The notes beneath the pieces are model-generated. The model did no database searches. It saw only the letters and a list, made by a program, of their open reading frames with translations, and was not told the DNA's origin. DNA of 64,000 nt from Chloroflexota bacterium. GTDB taxonomy: Bacteria > Chloroflexota > Anaerolineae > Caldilineales > Caldilineaceae. The position numbers and the translations under genes are program-made. The stretch covers positions 1 to 64,000 of the forward strand of contig JAGWYN010000019.1 of assembly GCA_018969295.1 (NCBI GenBank), given 5' to 3'. This document shows, one piece after another, positions 52,001 to 63,400 of this stretch. Every line of letters begins with the position of its first letter. The stretch's first letter is position 1.

Positions 52001-54758
52001 AAGGGTAGGTGGGCAACACCACTTTGCGCCGCTCGGTCTGGCGATCCAGACCCTGCCAATCCACCGTGTGTCCGTGGCTGTACAACGTGCCCAGGCTGGT
52101 CAACAAGGTGTGCCACTCCTCCTGCCCAGGACGGAGACTCGGCAGCCAAAGCGGGGCCGCGTGCGTCGCTTCTACCTTCTGGCTGCTGCTGTCGAGAGAT
52201 TGGCGCCCCATCCCCAATAAGGTCGGCTTGGGGCCAATTTCGATAAAAACCTGACAACCTTGGGCCTGCAACGTGGCCATCCCTGCGGCAAACGCAACGG
52301 GCTGGCGCACATGTTGCACCCAATACTCGGGCGTTGCGAGGGTACTGGCTGCCAACTCGCCTGTCAGATTGGAGACCAGCTTGACGCGCGGCGGCGCATA
52401 GGTGATGGTGCGGGCGACAGCGGCGAAATCAGCCAGCATCGGCTCCATCAACGGCGAGTGAAACGCATGGGAGACGGTCAAGGGGGTGGTTTTTACACCG
52501 GCAGCTTCCAACGAGGCTCTCACTGCGTCGACTGCTTCTCCCCTGCCAGAGATGACGACATTTTGGGGCGCGTTGATGGCTGCAATCGCAATGTCAGCGG
52601 AATAGGGAGCTATGGCGTGGCGCACCTCTTCCACATCGGCGGCGACGGCCAACATGGCGCCGCCTGTCGGCAGTGCGCCCATCAGCCGTCCGCGCGCCGC
52701 AATCAAATGGAGGCCATCTTCCAAGGAAAAGACGCCGGCAACACAAGCGGCCACATATTCCCCAACGCTGTGTCCCATCACCAGATCGGGCTGAATGCCC
52801 CAAGCCAGCCAAAGCTGTGCCAGGGCATATTCCAGCGCAAAGAGTGCCGGTTGTGTATAGGCGGTGTCGTCGATTTGGGCCTGCTGGGCGTCGTCGACGG
52901 CCGGATAAAGTATTTCCAGCAGTGGGGTTGCCAGGTGGGGGCGCAGCAATTCGTTGCAGCGATCCAGCGCCGTGCGAAAAACCGGCTCGGTCGCATAGAG
53001 CTGCCGACCCATCTGGAGATACTGGGCACCCTGTCCGGTAAAAAGAAAGGCAACTTTGGGGCGGAGCCGTGCACTGCCTTTTCCGCTCCCGACTTGACCT
53101 TCGACGACGCCTGCGGTGTCGCCGGTCCGCCAGGCTGCCAGCTTTTCTTGCGCCGATTGTGGGGTGGCTGCGACCACACAGAGGCGGTGGGCATGGTGGC
53201 TGCGTCCAACGTGGCTGGTAAAGGCAACATCGGCCAGATCGTCGGTGGACCGTTGTCTCAAAAATGTGACATACCGATCTGCCAGTGCCTGTAAAGCGGC
53301 TGGGGTTTTGGCGCTGAGGGTCAAGAGGTGGTAGGGGCGCTGCGTGGAGGGATTGGCAGGAGAGACGGGGGGGGGGCTGGGTGCTTCGGCGAGGATCAGA
53401 TGGGTATTGGTGCCGGTCATGCCAAAGGAACTGACACCGGCCATACGGACGGGGCCGTTCACCCTGTGTGGCCAAGGCGTACGTTCGGTGACAACACGGA
53501 GGGGGCTGTTGGTCCAGTCAATATGGGGATTGGGCTCGTCGAAGTGCAGACTGGCTGGCAACGTATGGTGTTGCAAAGCCAGGACCACTTTGAGGACCCC
53601 GGCGACCCCGGACGCAGCCTCGGTGTGGCTGATGTTGGATTTGACGGAGCCGATGAGCAACGGATTGGCGTGCGTGCGTCCTTTTCCGTAGACACGGCTG
53701 AGGGCGCGTGCTTCGATCGGGTCGCCGAGCGGGGTGCCGGTGCCATGTGCCTCGATGTAGCTGATTTCGATTGGGTCGACCTGGGCAAAGGCCAGCGCTT
53801 GTTGGATCACGGCTTCTTGTGCCGGCCCATTGGGGACGGTGAACGCGCCGCTGGGTCCATCGTGGTTGACTGCTGAGCCACGAAGGACGGCGTGGATCAG
53901 GTCGCCTGCCGCCACGGCGTCGGACAGCCGCTTCAAGGCCACCATGCCACAGCCTTCGCCCCGCCCATAGCCGTTGGCGTTGGCGGAAAAACTTTTGCAG
54001 CGGCCGTCGGCGGAGACTGCTTGAATGAGGCAAGTATCCACGGTCGAATGGGGGCTGAGGTTCAGGTGGACGCCGCCGGCCAAAGCGAGATCGCATTCTC
54101 TGGCCTTGAGCGCCTGTGAAGCCAGATGAATGGCCACCGAAGACGAAGAGCACATGGTCATCAACGTCATGCTGGGGCCTTGCAGGCCCAACAGATAGGA
54201 AAGGCGACCTGCCAGCGGTGCCACATCGCTGCCAAAGCCGGCATACTGATCGACCCCGATGCGATCCAGTGCCAGCATCATATAGTCGTTGTTGGAGACA
54301 CCCACATAGACGCCTGTGCGGGTATTTTGCAGTTGGTCGGGAGGGAGATTGGCATGTTCCAGCGCCTCCCAACTGGTTTCTAAGACCAGCCGTTGTTGGG
54401 GGTCTAGATTGTCGGCTTCGCGGGGGGAGATGCCAAAAAAGCGCGCGTCAAACTTGTCCACGTCGGCAACATAGGCACCGCGCCGGATGTAGACTTTGCC
54501 GGGCGTTCCCGGCGTCGGATCATAATAGGGGGCCAGGTCCCAGCGCTCTGTCGGGTGGTCGCTGCTGGCATCGACGCCGTTGTCCAGAGTCTGCCAGAAC
54601 GCGTTCAAGTCTGCGCCGCCGGGGTAACGGCCGGCCAGGCCGACGATCGCGATCGGTTCTCCGTGGGGCTCTTCAGCGGCTTTGAGTTTTGCTTCTAATC
54701 TTTCAATCGTGCGGTAGGCTTGTAACAAGGTTGCCCGCTGTGAAGTTGGGTGGGTCAT
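49095..54758 (-). CDS. type I PKS module KS-AT-DH-KR-ACP
   Basis: Extends and partly reduces the chain; 1887 residues. KS (about 34-460) has Cys203 in TMCSSSS (usually TACSSS), His338 and His378. AT (about 565-860) has GHSVGEY (Ser664) and HAFH (764-767), predicting malonyl-CoA. DH (about 945-1225) has His978 in [10 protein letters not shown], where the family Pro is Ala, and [10 protein letters not shown] (Asp1170, Gln1174). KR (about 1505-1690) has GGLGGLG and NYAAAN. ACP carries Ser1817. No enoylreductase is visible. An N-terminal coiled-coil docking segment and an acidic C terminus ([12 protein letters not shown]) fit docking with neighbours, the latter with the NRPS TubC-type domain. Expected output is an alpha,beta-unsaturated thioester. 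Confidence 0.95.
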   Translation of the reverse strand: MTHPTSQRATLLQAYRTIERLEAKLKAAEEPHGEPIAIVGLAGRYPGGADLNAFWQTLDNGVDASSDHPTERWDLAPYYDPTPGTPGKVYIRRGAYVADVDKFDARFFGISPREADNLDPQQRLVLETSWEALEHANLPPDQLQNTRTGVYVGVSNNDYMMLALDRIGVDQYAGFGSDVAPLAGRLSYLLGLQGPSMTLMTMCSSSSVAIHLASQALKARECDLALAGGVHLNLSPHSTVDTCLIQAVSADGRCKSFSANANGYGRGEGCGMVALKRLSDAVAAGDLIHAVLRGSAVNHDGPSGAFTVPNGPAQEAVIQQALAFAQVDPIEISYIEAHGTGTPLGDPIEARALSRVYGKGRTHANPLLIGSVKSNISHTEAASGVAGVLKVVLALQHHTLPASLHFDEPNPHIDWTNSPLRVVTERTPWPHRVNGPVRMAGVSSFGMTGTNTHLILAEAPSPPPVSPANPSTQRPYHLLTLSAKTPAALQALADRYVTFLRQRSTDDLADVAFTSHVGRSHHAHRLCVVAATPQSAQEKLAAWRTGDTAGVVEGQVGSGKGSARLRPKVAFLFTGQGAQYLQMGRQLYATEPVFRTALDRCNELLRPHLATPLLEILYPAVDDAQQAQIDDTAYTQPALFALEYALAQLWLAWGIQPDLVMGHSVGEYVAACVAGVFSLEDGLHLIAARGRLMGALPTGGAMLAVAADVEEVRHAIAPYSADIAIAAINAPQNVVISGRGEAVDAVRASLEAAGVKTTPLTVSHAFHSPLMEPMLADFAAVARTITYAPPRVKLVSNLTGELAASTLATPEYWVQHVRQPVAFAAGMATLQAQGCQVFIEIGPKPTLLGMGRQSLDSSSQKVEATHAAPLWLPSLRPGQEEWHTLLTSLGTLYSHGHTVDWQGLDRQTERRKVVLPTYPFQRQRYWLREDLDLPTRAAQPTHQTLRPLIDRMVRSPLLDGIVFETTLTLHQQPFLAAHQVHGQVVMAGAAYLSMVIDAVELLSGSSHCSLEEVVFRKGLVVNPEQPQTLQLVFKPVTANGEGKNGHPGARALLLDDAPPTSFVFEIISFATDQERTEPTSFLRHATGRVTLTPGHPLPAPVSAWQAQCPHAMEGTALYQQLEQGGVQWGSSFRWLTTCWWNEQGISLGQLQPPPHDPSTSTFALHPGLLDSCFQMAGFAPTDDTRTFVPVALGQLHFYRKPQGNLLWCYAEPVGSQQWDLKLVEADGTFVAKLTGYEVTEVRAESFAAALPPPAWQDWLYQIAWQPAALPQPASEPSPEPGHWLVFADRQGVGKELAHQLVAQGQSCVVVTPDPLYRSSVPSRSGLYTRTLLNPLDPEQVARLLQEQQQAGHTSCRLLYLWSAEAAGETESEVETAQLHSLALLRLVQAVNATGMAARLWVVTRGAQAVAERPAQQAAAAALWGLARTLHLEQAELAPVCIDLDPLDEKIDPAAALAADATTLCRELLTTTPAETQRAFAHGNRYVARLARTPVPPAAPTLAPDGSYLITGGLGGLGLKVAEWLVAQGARHLVLAGRSAPSPQAQEVLEQLQRQGAQITVVQADVSEEAAVARLLAACSPPLRGVIHTAGVLRDGLLLQQTAENFAQVMAAKVAGAWYLHQMTRDRMLDFFVLFSSAASVFGSLGQGNYAAANAFLDGLAHCRRSLGLPALSINWGSWGEVGMAARLDARQQARIAEQGESLLAPEAGLQVLAALLQQPAPQVTVSAIQWPAFLAPFAATAPPPFYTNFAQHPPASPQAAAVPTASSNLSRALAALDAAGQQDQLVTYLRHTFAAIVGQTPAEIGVTTPLPALGLDSLMAIDVRNQTKRALGVDVPIVKLLESVTLTELAIWLQRAWQDAHLQTDAPPADSQAAAEEPLFEEVVGEL

Positions 54759-54850
54759 GAACGTTCTCTTTTACCTAGACCATTTTCATAAAACTGGCAC
54801 AACATTTGTGGACGCACAAGGGGGGCTCTCTACGAGCGGCCCTTTACAGA

Positions 54851-55702
54851 TTACAAAATGTCGAGCAAAGTCGGATTGCGTTCCAACAAAATATCTTCCA
54901 TGCGCTGTCGCACCAGCTCTTTGAGTTCCGGGTGCGTCAAAATATAGAATTGGCCCGCGCGCATGGCGGCAAACACCTTTGAGGCGACTTGTGACGGCGG
55001 CAGGCCATGGGTCAGGCGCTGTTGCAGCGTTTGCAGCAACGCTGCCTGTTCTGGGCGCATCTGACGTTCCACGCGCAAAGCAGGGGGGCGATTCCGCTCT
55101 GAATCCAGCGCGCGGGTGTTCACCCATCCTGGGCAAAGCACTGCGGTTTTGAGTTTGGCATTTTGGCGGGCCAGGGAATGGTAGAGGTTTTCTGAAAGGG
55201 CCACAACAGCATGTTTGGAAACCTGATAGCTGGCGCTGGGTTCTCCGGAGATAAGCCCCGCCATCGAGGCTGTGTTGACAATATATCCTTCGCTTTCCTG
55301 GGCCAGCATGATCGGTACAAACGTGCGCAGGCTGTGGATCACCCCCCAAAGATTCACCCCCAAGACCCACTCCCAGTCGGCTGTCTTGCTTTTCCACACC
55401 GAACCGCCGGCGCCAAAGCCGGTGACTCCTGCGTTGTTGAAGAGGAGGTGAACGGCACCAAAGGTCTGGAGCGTCTGTTGTGCCAGCCGTTCGATCTCTG
55501 CTGGCTGGGAGACATCTGTGCGTACTGGCAGCACTGTTCCTCCCTGTTCGGTCAGCGCCTGTGCGGTCTCTGCCAGGGCAGCTTCTTCGATATCTGCCAC
55601 CACCACCGTGGCCCCTTCTTGTACACACTGTTCGGCCAGGGCGCGTCCAATGCCACTTGCGCCACCGGTAATGACAGCTACTTTCTTGTGAAAATCTTGC
55701 AT
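54851..55702 (-). CDS. short-chain dehydrogenase/reductase in PKS operon
   Basis: A 283-residue classical SDR. The cofactor motif is TGGASGIGRALA, followed by NNAGVTGFG and the catalytic YQVSK with Ser in VNTASMAG. The Asp in VVADIEEAAL suggests NAD(H) preference. Its C terminus is extended by an amphipathic region. AAGAAGG precedes the ATG; it lies 9 bases after the upstream PKS stop and 92 bases before the next PKS, so it is inside the operon. It could reduce or oxidise a carbonyl of the product or an extender precursor. Confidence 0.9.
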   Translation of the reverse strand: MQDFHKKVAVITGGASGIGRALAEQCVQEGATVVVADIEEAALAETAQALTEQGGTVLPVRTDVSQPAEIERLAQQTLQTFGAVHLLFNNAGVTGFGAGGSVWKSKTADWEWVLGVNLWGVIHSLRTFVPIMLAQESEGYIVNTASMAGLISGEPSASYQVSKHAVVALSENLYHSLARQNAKLKTAVLCPGWVNTRALDSERNRPPALRVERQMRPEQAALLQTLQQRLTHGLPPSQVASKVFAAMRAGQFYILTHPELKELVRQRMEDILLERNPTLLDIL

Positions 55703-55711
55703 ATACCTTCT

Positions 55712-58700
55712 TTACGCCAGTCTGGCAATTTTTTGCATCAGCAAGGCTTCTAACGCTTCTTCGGAGAGATCGGCCAGCTGGTCGTCGTCCATCCAGGCTG
55801 GGTCGTTTTCCATTGGGGGGGCTTGGGGAGCGGGCAGGTGCTCTTGCTGTACAAAGTCTGTCATTTCAGCCACGGTCGGATAGTCAAAGACCAGGGTCGA
55901 GGGCAGTGGACAGCCGAGTCGGCTTTGTAAGCGGCTGCGCAGCTCAATTGCCATGAGCGAATCGATACCGACTTCAAAGAGGCGTTGGGTGGGGTCGATC
56001 GTCTGGGGGTCGTTGACACCCAGGACTGCGGCCACCTGGCCGCCGATCGCGGCCAGCAACTGTTCTTTGGCTTCATCGAACGGCAAAGCTGCCAACGTCT
56101 CCAGGAAAGGGTGGGTCGGCGCGGGTGCTGTGGTCGGGCGCAGCGCCGCTGGCAGCAGCGAAGGGATTGTTTGCTGGCGAAACGCCTCGACGTCTACGAT
56201 CGGCAGCACGCTCACCTGTGGCCAAGGTTCTTGCAACAAGCTCAGGCAGATCTGTGCACCTTCCTGCGGATCCAAAAAGTGCAAGCCACCGCTGTGCACG
56301 GTCGTTTGGGTGCTGGTGCGCGCAGCCATGCCTACCTCAGCCCAAGGTCCCCATTGAATGCTGAGGGCAGGCAGGCCGTTGTGCTGCCGGTAGTGGGCCA
56401 AAGCATCCAAAAAGGCATTGGCGGCGGCATAGTTGCCCTGTCCAACCGAACCGAGCAGGGCCGCCGCCGAAAAGCAGACAAAGAAATCCAGCGCGTCGCC
56501 CTGGGTCAAGCTGTGCAGGTTCCAGGCGCCCTGCACTTTGGGCTGCATCACCCGTGCCAGCCGTTCTGCGTTTTGATTGCGCAGAATGCCATCCTCGAGC
56601 ACGCCTGCTGCATGGAAGACGCCGCGCAGAGGCGCTGCAGCCCGACAGGCTGTCAAGGCCGTGGCCAGTGCTGTTGCATCGGCGACATCGGCCTGAAGGA
56701 CCAGGACTTCGGCCCCTGCCGTGCGCAGCTGTTGGATCGCTTGTTGGGCTGTCGGGGTGGACGCGCCTGTGCGGCCGAGCAAGGTCAGATGGCGTGCCCC
56801 TTGCTGAACCAAAGCCTGGGTTACGGCCAGGCCAAGTCCGCCCAAACCGCCGGTGATCAGGTAGCTGCTGTCGGCGCGCACGGGGATGGAGGGTGTGGGG
56901 TTCCTGGTAGCCTCGGCTTGTGCCAGCCGCGCCACATAGCGCTGCCTTTGGCGGAACGCAAGCTGATTTTCCTGATCCGGGGCCAGGAGTTGGTCACAGA
57001 GCCAGGTCAGTGCCGCGTGGTCAGCGGTTGGGGGCAGGTCCACACAGATGCAGCCGGATTCGGGCTGTTCCAGGGCGATTGTGCGGCCCAATCCCCAAAG
57101 TGGCGCCTGGGCTGGGTGCACCTTCTCTCCGGGCAGCACAGCCTGGGCCCCGCAGCTGATCAACCACAGCCGGGGGGGCTGGGGGTGGCTGCTGAGGCTC
57201 TGCACGAGCGGCAGAAGCGGTGTGCATTGGCGTTCTGCGGCTGTCTGGACAGGGTCGGCGGCGGTGTGCCCTTCAGCACCCCAGAGATAGACAATCCCCT
57301 GCCAGGGCGCTCTTTGCCACAAGGATTGCCAGGCCGTGCGGTCGGTCGGGTCCAGGGTCTCCCACGGAGCAGCGGGGGGAAGGGGAGCGCCGTGTGTGGG
57401 AGAAGCTGGTTGTGCTGGCGCAACCAGGGTGACCGATTGGGATCGTGCCCGCAGCGCCGCCGCCAGCTGTTCACCGATGCCCTCCGGTTCGGCCAGAATC
57501 AGCCAGGGCCCTGGCCTGGCGGCTGGGAAAGCGGGCACGGGTGCAGCGCTGGCTTCCCAGGCCAGGGTATAAAGCCAGGTGCGCCAGGCTTGCTCTTCCC
57601 GCTCCGCGGTTTTGGTGAGGGGCGGGCCTGGGCGTTGGCGCAGCCAGTAGCGTTGGCGTTGGAACGGATAGGTCGGCAGCACCACTTTGCGCGGCTGCCC
57701 TGTGCCGTCGACCCGGTTCCAATCGACTGTGGTCCCCTGGACATAGAGCTGGGCCAGGCTGTCCAACAAGGTCTGCGATGCATCGTGGCCCTGGCGCAAA
57801 CTAGGCAGCCAGAGCGGGGCGGATGGGGGGGGAGGCTGCGTGGGCAAGGCAGTGGTTTGGTTGTTGCCTTCCAGACATTGGCGTCCCATTCCGAGCAACA
57901 CGGGCTGCGGCCCAATTTCGAGATAGGCGTGACAGCCCAAGGTCTGCAAGGTGGCCATGCCGGCGACAAACTGCACCGGTTGGCGGAGATGGCGCACCCA
58001 ATAATCGGGTGTGGCGATGGCATCAGAGACCACCTGGCCGGTCAGATTGGAAACCAGGCGGATGCGGGGGGGGTGGTAGGTGATCTGGCGTGCGACTTGG
58101 GCAAAATCAGCCAAGATTGGATCCATCAGGGGGGAATGAAACGCGTGCGAGACGGTCAACGTTTTGGTTTTGATGCCTTGTGCCTGCAGCTGTGCTGCCA
58201 GTTCGGCCATCGGGTCTTGTGCGCCGGCGAGCACAATACTTTGTGGTCCGTTGATGGCGGCAACCGCTATCTGTCCAGGGGCGCTTTTGAGGAGCGGCTC
58301 AACCGATGCCAGAGCGGCGTGCACGGCGAGCATCGTTCCAGTTTGGGGCAGCGTCTGCATCAACCTTCCGCGTTCTGCGGTCAATTTTAGCCCATCCGCC
58401 AGGCTGAAGACGCCGGCCACGCAGGCTGCTACAATTTCTCCAACGCTGTGTCCCATGACCACGGTGGGGGTAATTCCCCAGCTTTGCCAGAGTTGCGCGA
58501 GCGCGTACTCCAGGGTGAAGAGAGCGGGTTGGGTGTAGGCAGTCTGCTCCAAAAGCGTCTCCGCCCTCTCTCCGATTTTTTCTTGGCTCTCTGCGTTGCC
58601 AGGAAAGAGCACCGACACGATCGATCGCCCCAGCAGAGGGCGCAGGAGTTCATCGCACGCATCGATTGCCTGGCGGAAGAGGGGCTCGGCTGTATAGAGC

Positions 58701-60433
58701 TGGTGTCCCATGTTTGGGTACTGGGCACCTTGGCCGGTGAAGAGAAAGGCCACCTTGGGGGGGCTGTCGCCCTTGACCTGGCCGACGGCGATGCCGGTTT
58801 CATCCCCCTTTTGGAAGGCAGACAGCCGTTCCACCAGATCGCTGGGGGTTTCGGCGGTGAGGGCGAGACGGTGAGAAAAGTGGGCGCGGCCTGTGTGGGT
58901 CGTGCCGCAGAGATCGGTCAGCGCGACGTCGGCATGAGTGGTCAGATAGGTTTGATAGCGGGCGACCAGGTCTGTCAGCGCTGCGGCATTTTTGGCCGAG
59001 AGGGTCAAGAGATGGTGGGTGCGCGAGGCGCTCTCTGTGGAGGGGGGGGCGTACGCGTTCGGTGCTGCTTCGAGGATGAGATGTGCATTGGTGCCGCTGA
59101 GCCCAAAGGAACTGACGCCAGCCAGACGTGTCTGTGTGGGCCAGGGGGTATTTTGGGTCGGCACCGTCATGGGCAGGGCAGCCCAGTCGACATGGGGGTT
59201 GGGCTGACGAAAGTGCAAATGGGCAGGAATCTCGCCATGTTGCAAAGCGAGTGTGACCTTCATCAAGCCAGCCACACCGGCCGCCGCTTCCAGGTGGCCG
59301 ATATTGGTTTTGGCTGAACCGATGAGGAGGGGTGTCACGCGCCCTGGGCTGTACACGGCGTCGAGGGCGCGCAGTTCCAGGGGGTCCCCCAGGACAGTGC
59401 CAGTGCCGTGTGCTTCGACATAGCTCACGGCGGTTGCTTCCACTCGGGCATTTTGGAGTGCCTGCCGGATCAGCCGCTCTTGTGCAAGTTTGTTGGGCAC
59501 CGTCAGCCCGCTGCTGGGCCCATCGTGGTTGATGGCTGTGCCACGGATCAGGGCGAGAATCGGGTTTCCCTCGGCCAGCGCCCGGGAGAGCCGTTTGAGA
59601 ACGACCATGCCGCACCCCTCCCCGCGTCCAAATCCATCGGCGGCGGCGTCAAAGGTTTTGCAGCGGCTATCCGGCGCCAGGGCGCGCAATTTAGAGATGA
59701 GAACATAGGTTTCTGGGGCCAGGTTGATCTGTACACCGCCGGCCAGGGCCAGTTCGCACTCATCGTTGCGCAAGCTTTGCACTGCCAGATGAATCGCCAC
59801 CAAAGAGGAAGAGCAGGCTGTATCCACGCTCAAGCTGGGGCCATGCACGCCGAGCAGATAGGAAATGCGGCCTGCGGCAAAGCAGAAGCTGTTGCCGCTG
59901 CCTTCGTAGTTGGCATCGACGGTGTTGGGGGGCAGGGTGAGCTTGCCGTAATCGTTTTCGCTGATTCCGACAAAAACACCAGTTTGGGCGGGCAGCCGAT
60001 CGGGGGCATGGCCGGCCCGTTCGAGCGCTTCCCAACTGCATTCCAACAGCAGCCGTTGTTGGGGGTCCATGCTCATGGCTTCGCGCGGGGAAATTCCGAA
60101 GAAAAGAGGATCAAAGTGATCGACTTGGGTCAAAAAAGCCCCTTCGCGCATGTACATTTTTCCGGGTGCATCGGGGTTGGGGTCGTAGTAGGCCTCGACA
60201 TCCCAACGCTCTGGGGGCACTGTTGTGACGGCGTCGACACCATGGTGCAGGAGGCTCCAAAATGCTTCTGGTGTTTCGCAGCCGCCGGGCAAGCGACAGC
60301 CCATGCCGACAATGGCAATCGGTTCCTGGCGGGTACTTTCCAAGGTGTTGAGCCGGGCGCGCAGTTCTTGGATGGCCAGTGCTGCCCGTTGCAGGGCAGT
60401 CAGCTCTGCGTTCTGGTGTGTGGCCGGGGTCAT
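55712..60433 (-). CDS. type I PKS module KS-AT-KR-ACP
   Basis: A 1573-residue single-module PKS. An N-terminal coiled-coil docking segment (AIQELRARLNTLES) precedes KS (about 37-455) with Cys207 in VDTACSSS, His342 and His380. AT (about 560-860) has GHSVGE (Ser663) and HAFH (763-766), predicting malonyl-CoA. KR has GGLGGLG and GNYAAAN with LED, consistent with an active reductase leaving a hydroxyl. ACP Ser1492 is in GIDSLMAIEL. The C-terminal helix (LSEEALEALLMQKIARL) is a docking tail. The ATG overlaps the upstream PKS stop by ATGA. Confidence 0.95.
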   Translation of the reverse strand: MTPATHQNAELTALQRAALAIQELRARLNTLESTRQEPIAIVGMGCRLPGGCETPEAFWSLLHHGVDAVTTVPPERWDVEAYYDPNPDAPGKMYMREGAFLTQVDHFDPLFFGISPREAMSMDPQQRLLLECSWEALERAGHAPDRLPAQTGVFVGISENDYGKLTLPPNTVDANYEGSGNSFCFAAGRISYLLGVHGPSLSVDTACSSSLVAIHLAVQSLRNDECELALAGGVQINLAPETYVLISKLRALAPDSRCKTFDAAADGFGRGEGCGMVVLKRLSRALAEGNPILALIRGTAINHDGPSSGLTVPNKLAQERLIRQALQNARVEATAVSYVEAHGTGTVLGDPLELRALDAVYSPGRVTPLLIGSAKTNIGHLEAAAGVAGLMKVTLALQHGEIPAHLHFRQPNPHVDWAALPMTVPTQNTPWPTQTRLAGVSSFGLSGTNAHLILEAAPNAYAPPSTESASRTHHLLTLSAKNAAALTDLVARYQTYLTTHADVALTDLCGTTHTGRAHFSHRLALTAETPSDLVERLSAFQKGDETGIAVGQVKGDSPPKVAFLFTGQGAQYPNMGHQLYTAEPLFRQAIDACDELLRPLLGRSIVSVLFPGNAESQEKIGERAETLLEQTAYTQPALFTLEYALAQLWQSWGITPTVVMGHSVGEIVAACVAGVFSLADGLKLTAERGRLMQTLPQTGTMLAVHAALASVEPLLKSAPGQIAVAAINGPQSIVLAGAQDPMAELAAQLQAQGIKTKTLTVSHAFHSPLMDPILADFAQVARQITYHPPRIRLVSNLTGQVVSDAIATPDYWVRHLRQPVQFVAGMATLQTLGCHAYLEIGPQPVLLGMGRQCLEGNNQTTALPTQPPPPSAPLWLPSLRQGHDASQTLLDSLAQLYVQGTTVDWNRVDGTGQPRKVVLPTYPFQRQRYWLRQRPGPPLTKTAEREEQAWRTWLYTLAWEASAAPVPAFPAARPGPWLILAEPEGIGEQLAAALRARSQSVTLVAPAQPASPTHGAPLPPAAPWETLDPTDRTAWQSLWQRAPWQGIVYLWGAEGHTAADPVQTAAERQCTPLLPLVQSLSSHPQPPRLWLISCGAQAVLPGEKVHPAQAPLWGLGRTIALEQPESGCICVDLPPTADHAALTWLCDQLLAPDQENQLAFRQRQRYVARLAQAEATRNPTPSIPVRADSSYLITGGLGGLGLAVTQALVQQGARHLTLLGRTGASTPTAQQAIQQLRTAGAEVLVLQADVADATALATALTACRAAAPLRGVFHAAGVLEDGILRNQNAERLARVMQPKVQGAWNLHSLTQGDALDFFVCFSAAALLGSVGQGNYAAANAFLDALAHYRQHNGLPALSIQWGPWAEVGMAARTSTQTTVHSGGLHFLDPQEGAQICLSLLQEPWPQVSVLPIVDVEAFRQQTIPSLLPAALRPTTAPAPTHPFLETLAALPFDEAKEQLLAAIGGQVAAVLGVNDPQTIDPTQRLFEVGIDSLMAIELRSRLQSRLGCPLPSTLVFDYPTVAEMTDFVQQEHLPAPQAPPMENDPAWMDDDQLADLSEEALEALLMQKIARLA

Positions 60434-63400
60434 GCTGCGCCCCCTAGCAGCATTGCCAACTCCTGGTCGATGAGGGCTGTCAGCTCGGTTGTGGACATCT
60501 GCCGGATTGCCTCTGCTGTGTCATGGCTTTGGGGGGGAGAAGCGGGTGGATCGAAATCTTTTGCAGCTGGCGGTGCGCCCGGCGCGGCGGGCAAGCCCAG
60601 CACGTCCTCGAGCAAGTACCGTGTCAACAGGGCGACGCTTGGGTGTTCAAAAATCCAGGGAATGGGGCATTGAACTTCAAGGGTGGTTTGAATACGGTTG
60701 CTCAGTTGCAGCGTCATGAGTGAATCCATGCCCATCTCAAAAAAGCGTTGATGGGATTCTGGCAGCTCGTAGGCGCCCAATACCTGTGCCACTTCCTGTT
60801 TGAGGTAGCGGCTCAGTCGTTCTGTTCGTTCGTCGGGCAGCGCTTGGAGCAGCTCTGTGCGCAGCGAACGGGTGGTTCCTGGCTCTTGTGCTGATTCAGC
60901 GGGTGGATGTGGCTGGAGATCGAGAGTGGAGAGGAATGGCAGGGGCGCAGCGGACGCGCGACGAAATTCATTCCAATCCATTGCCAGGATGCCGACAGAA
61001 CCGCTTCGGTGTTGTGCCAGCAAGCTGTGCATCCAGCGAAGCGCGAGCGCCGGATCGAGCAAGGCTTCTCCGCTTCCTGTGCGTTCGGCCGCCAGCGTTG
61101 TCCCGCCCCAGGAGCCCCAGCTGATGCTCAGGACTGCCCGTCCGGCGCTGCGGCCTGCCACGGCGAGCGCATCCAGAAAGGCATTGGCGGCCGCATAGTT
61201 GCTCTGTCCGGGGGACCCAATGAGTGCTGCGGCTGAGGAGAAGAAAAGCAAAAAATCGAGCGGTCGCTGAGCCGTCTGGGTGTAAAGATGCCAGCTGCCG
61301 TTCACTTTGGGGGCCAGTACCTGCTGGAAACGCGACCATTGTTGTTGTAACACGATGCCGTCGTCGATGAGGCCAGCGGCATGGACGATCCCGCGCAAGG
61401 GGGGCAGGGTTTTGTCAAGGGTGGCCAGGAGTCGCTCCACCTCCCCGGCCTGGGCGACATCTGCCTGAAGCAGGTGCACTGTACAGCCGGCGTCTGTCAA
61501 CGGGGCGATGGCTGCCGCTCTGTCACCCAGCCCCCGCCGTCCGCTGAGGACCAGGTGGCGGGCGCCTTGTTCTACCAGCCAGCGCGCGACCTGCAAGCCC
61601 AGCCCACCCAGCCCTCCGGTAATGAGATAGGTGGCGTCGGCGCGAATGGGGGCTGGTGTGGTCATTGCTGCTGGGGGCGGGGCTTTGTGCAGGCGTGCTG
61701 CATAGCGCACGCCCTTTCGGTAGGCCAGCTGCGTTTCGCCTTGGGCGTCCCACAGTTCGGTGAGAATGGAAGCTGCTGCGGCGAACAAGGTCTCCTCGCT
61801 GGTCGGCAGGTCAACCGGATCGACATCCAGCAGACCTCCCCAGAGGTGGGGCAATTCCAGGGCCAGGGTCCGTCCCATTCCCCAGAGAGTACTCTGTGCA
61901 ATGGCTGGGAGCGCTGGCGGGGAGGCGGTCTCTTCGGCCGGTGTAACGGCCACTGCGCCACGCGTGACCCCCCAAAGGCGTGGCGCAGCGCCCTCTTTGA
62001 GGAGTGCCTGGCTGAGATAGAGAAGTCCCCCCAGCACAGTTTGTTGTGTGTTTTCGAGGGCTGCTGCGGTGATTTCCGGTCTGCTGTTCAACCCCCAGAG
62101 CTGGACTACTGCGCGCAGCGGGCCGAGCGAACGGATCTCTTGACAGAGTCGGTGAAACGCTTCTGGTTGTGTTGGATTGAGGATCCACGTTTCTTCGGTG
62201 CGTTGGTACGCCTCACCGGCGTAGACCAGACAGCAGATTTGATCCTGTTCGCGCAGCAGTTCGGCCAGCAGCTGGCCGACACCCTCTGTGTCGGCCAGGA
62301 TCAGCCAGACCCCTGCGGGGAGCAGGGGGAGATCTGTCTCCTGGCGTGGTTGGGGTTGCCAGACCAGCTCATAGAGGGCTGGTTGCAGATCGGGCGGCTG
62401 TCGGGTGTCAGAAGGGGCTGGCACGGAGTTTTTCTCTGTTGTTGCGGCCAGCTGTGCCTGCTGTTGTTGTACCAACAGCTGCATTGCTTTTTGGAGAAGC
62501 GGTTTTTCGGCTGCGGTGAAGTGACCACTCTGTTGCAGCAAGTCGGTTAAGGCCTGGGCATTGCCCTGCTGAATGAAGCCGAGCAAAGGGGTTTGGGGCA
62601 GGGGTGCCGGCGGGACCTCTGTGCGATCCATGCCCAGCCAGTAACGCCGCCGTTGGAACGGATAGGTTGGCAGCGGCACCTTGTGGGGGAGGGAACTGCT
62701 GTAGAGTGTGGGCCAGTGGATGGGGAGGCCATGGGCATGTAAAATGCCGACGCTGGTCAAGATCTGTTGCCAGTCATTCTGCTCCTCGCGCAGCGAGGCG
62801 GTCCAGACGCCGACGTTGGGCAGACATTGTTGTGCCATGTGGAGCAGGACAGGTTTGGGGCTGAGTTCGATAAAAAAGTTGCAGCCCTGTTCGTGAAGTG
62901 TGCGTACGCCATCGGCAAAGCGCACGGGTTGACGCAGCTGGCGGCGCCAGTAGGACGGTTCGGTCAATTCTGTCTCGGCGACGCGGCCAAGAAGACTGGA
63001 CACGACGGGGAGATGGGGGGGGTGGCGTTGCACCTCACCGATCGACTGTTCCAGCTCATCCAGAATGGGGTCCATCATGACAGAGTGGGCGGCTACGGAA
63101 ACTGGCAGCGCTCTTGCGATGATGCGGCGGGCAAACAATTCGTCCAGCACAGGGGCCATCTCTGTCTTCAAACCGGAGATGACCACACTGCCCGGCCCAT
63201 TGATCGCGGCCACTGTCACCTTGGGGTGTGCTTGGAGCAGGGCCAGGACGGTTGTCTCATCCTGCATGACAACCACGGTGGTCCCGAGGGGCGGCAAGGT
63301 TTGAACCAACTGCCCGCGTTTGACGACAAGCTTCAGGCTGTCTTCCAGGCTGAACACCCCTGCGGCGCAGGCTGCAGCATATTCACCTGTGCTGTGTCCA

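Noticed and set aside
55985..58390. Plus-strand open frame of about 800 codons opposite the PKS
   Set aside because: Shadow of KS-AT-KR-ACP coding sequence; similar shadows occur at 46915-48432 and 49896-51896.
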